IMG/VR virus record: IMGVR_UViG_3300028298_000036
Coordinates: 1 to 21,754 of that record
Source of the DNA: a virus
Reading direction: 5' to 3' (one strand)
Length of the DNA: 21,754 nt
Numbering within the stretch: the first letter of the stretch is position 1; each line of letters starts with the position of its first letter. Shown piece after piece: positions 20,940-21,754 of the stretch. Under the pieces are notes generated by a model. That model was given only the letters and a program-made list of their open reading frames with translations. It searched no databases and was not told the origin of the DNA. Both the position numbers and the translations under genes were made by a program.

Positions 20940-21164
20940 TTAAAGGTTAGCTTCTGCGATGTGTCCTTTGATGACCGCTATTTCTGCGTTTAACCTTGCG
21001 ATGTTATCATTATAATAAACAAGGGTGTTGGTCTTGCTTACTTCAAGAGCCGCTATCTTCGCTTCCAGTTCTTCAATATTTACTTTCTCCTCTGCTGTTT
21101 TTACCTCAGTGGAAATAATTACAACCCGATTATCCTCTTTGGTGTAAGAGTAAGCTGTTTTCAT
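20940..21164 (-). CDS. Hypothetical coiled-coil protein, 74 aa
   Basis: AAAGGAG precedes the ATG at 21164, just downstream of the fibre gene stop. The product has a beta-like start (TAYSYTKEDNRVVIISTEV) and a long heptad coiled coil (VNIEELEAKIAALEV through NAEIAVIKGHI). Small coiled-coil proteins after fibre genes often act as fibre chaperones or trimerisation partners; that role is only suggested here. Confidence 0.55.
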   Translation of the reverse strand: MKTAYSYTKEDNRVVIISTEVKTAEEKVNIEELEAKIAALEVSKTNTLVYYNDNIARLNAEIAVIKGHIAEANL

Positions 21165-21179
21165 TTGTTTCTCCTTTTG

Positions 21180-21754
21180 TTATGGAGTAGTCCAAGATAA
21201 TACTCCATTTCCATCTGTGGTTAATACCTGCCCTGCGTCACCATCATTTAAAGGTAAGGTGTATGTTACGTTCTGTGTCTGCGTCCCCGTCTTAATAGTA
21301 GTAGAATAGGCGTTGTCGCCATCACTCCACATCTTTAAAATCCCCTCATTATTAACCGTACCATCAGTTGCGTCTTTGCCTATAGTTACGCCTGTTGTGC
21401 CTGCGATATGCAGATTTGTTTCTGGTGCCGTCGTCCCGATGCCGACGTTGCCGTTCTCATCAACATTTATTCTCTGGTTTCCCTCTCCGTCTGCGATGAT
21501 AATATTATTGCTTAAATCAGCATCTAGTCCTGTTACATTAGCCCCAATAATAGTATTGTAATCTCCTGTAGTTATTCCTCTTCCTGTATTGTAGCCAATA
21601 GCAGTGTTTTGAATACCTTCGGTGAGGTCGTAGAGGGAATCATACCCCATAGCGGAGTTACGGTATCCTGTGGTGTTGGCGTAGAGGGAATCATACCCCA
21701 TAGCGGAGTTATTGTTTCCTGTGGTGTTGGCGTAGAGGGAATCATACCCCATAG
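21180..21754 (-). CDS. Repeat-rich tail-fibre/adhesin-like protein, 5' end off the window
   Basis: The frame stays open to the right edge, so only the C-terminal part is seen. It has tandem 17-residue units of the type NSAMGYDSLYANTTG, like the YadA/Hep_Hag head repeats of trimeric adhesins and phage fibres. A GNVGIGTTAPETNLHI segment and a closing GDAGQVLTTDGNGVLSWTTP follow, both common in phage fibre proteins. It is probably a trimeric receptor-binding or decoration fibre. The repeats have a 51-bp period in DNA, which allows unit gain or loss. Confidence 0.75.
   Translation of the reverse strand, partial: MGYDSLYANTTGNNNSAMGYDSLYANTTGYRNSAMGYDSLYDLTEGIQNTAIGYNTGRGITTGDYNTIIGANVTGLDADLSNNIIIADGEGNQRINVDENGNVGIGTTAPETNLHIAGTTGVTIGKDATDGTVNNEGILKMWSDGDNAYSTTIKTGTQTQNVTYTLPLNDGDAGQVLTTDGNGVLSWTTP
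21630..21754 (-). repeat. 51-bp tandem repeat in the fibre gene
   Basis: GTAGAGGGAATCATACCCCA starts at 21630, 21681 and 21732, giving an exact 51-bp (17-codon) period with nearly identical units continuing past the window edge. The units stay in frame, so copy-number change would alter fibre length without breaking the gene. Confidence 0.85.

Noticed and set aside
1-21754. CRISPR array, tRNA or rRNA genes
   Set aside because: No spaced short repeats of CRISPR type, no cloverleaf-like tRNA sequence and no rRNA were recognised by reading; a dedicated scan was not possible.

Overview
The window looks like part of a tailed double-stranded DNA phage or prophage genome with a bacterial host. Genes are short, tightly packed and joined by ATGA-type stop/start overlaps. 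Shine-Dalgarno sequences and textbook sigma70 promoters (TTGACA-N16/17-TATACT) are present. There is a full phage replication set and a repeat-rich tail-fibre-like gene at the right edge. The host cannot be named from the sequence. No tRNA, rRNA, integrase or CRISPR array was recognised.

Layout. Positions 1-1188 (+) hold small genes: a partial zinc-ribbon protein, a secreted RlpA-like cell-wall protein behind a consensus promoter, and an excisionase/MerR-type HTH protein. Positions 1181-3268 encode a PrimPol plus VapE-like primase-helicase. Positions 3265-5215 are AT-rich small unknown genes, interrupted by an HNH endonuclease cassette. Positions 5212-10554 are a metabolic island: a split minimal thiamine-diphosphate enzyme (E1 alpha-like and beta-like), two radical SAM/SPASM enzymes, a DUF6165-like protein and two GT-A glycosyltransferases. 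A LAGLIDADG endonuclease sits between the two radical SAM genes. Positions 10694-18622 are DNA modification, replication and recombination: a C5-cytosine methyltransferase containing a 308-codon second frame, an SNF2 helicase with a zinc-ribbon tail, a DUF2800 Cas4-like nuclease, a DUF2815 ssDNA-binding protein, a Dam-type adenine methyltransferase broken at a (TC)6 tract, a family A DNA polymerase, a zinc-ribbon protein and a VRR-NUC nuclease. From 18587 to the right edge the genes are on the minus strand: small membrane and coiled-coil proteins and the fibre gene. A plus-strand zinc-finger HNH cassette has landed among them.

How the parts may work together. The primase-helicase, PolA, SSB-like, Cas4-like, SNF2 and VRR-NUC proteins form a self-contained replication and repair system. 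The two methyltransferases probably mark the phage DNA. The TPP/radical-SAM/glycosyltransferase island most likely makes and attaches an unusual sugar; whether the target is host envelope, virion or DNA is unresolved.

The most novel signal is a pair of short non-coding elements, at 3772-3870 and 19029-19123, directly upstream of two different HNH endonuclease genes. Each has its own consensus promoter, starts at the predicted transcription start with a long stem, folds as an A-B-A'-B' pseudoknot, and ends in a U-run. The paired bases differ between the two copies while pairing and spacing are kept, which is what a conserved structured RNA would show.
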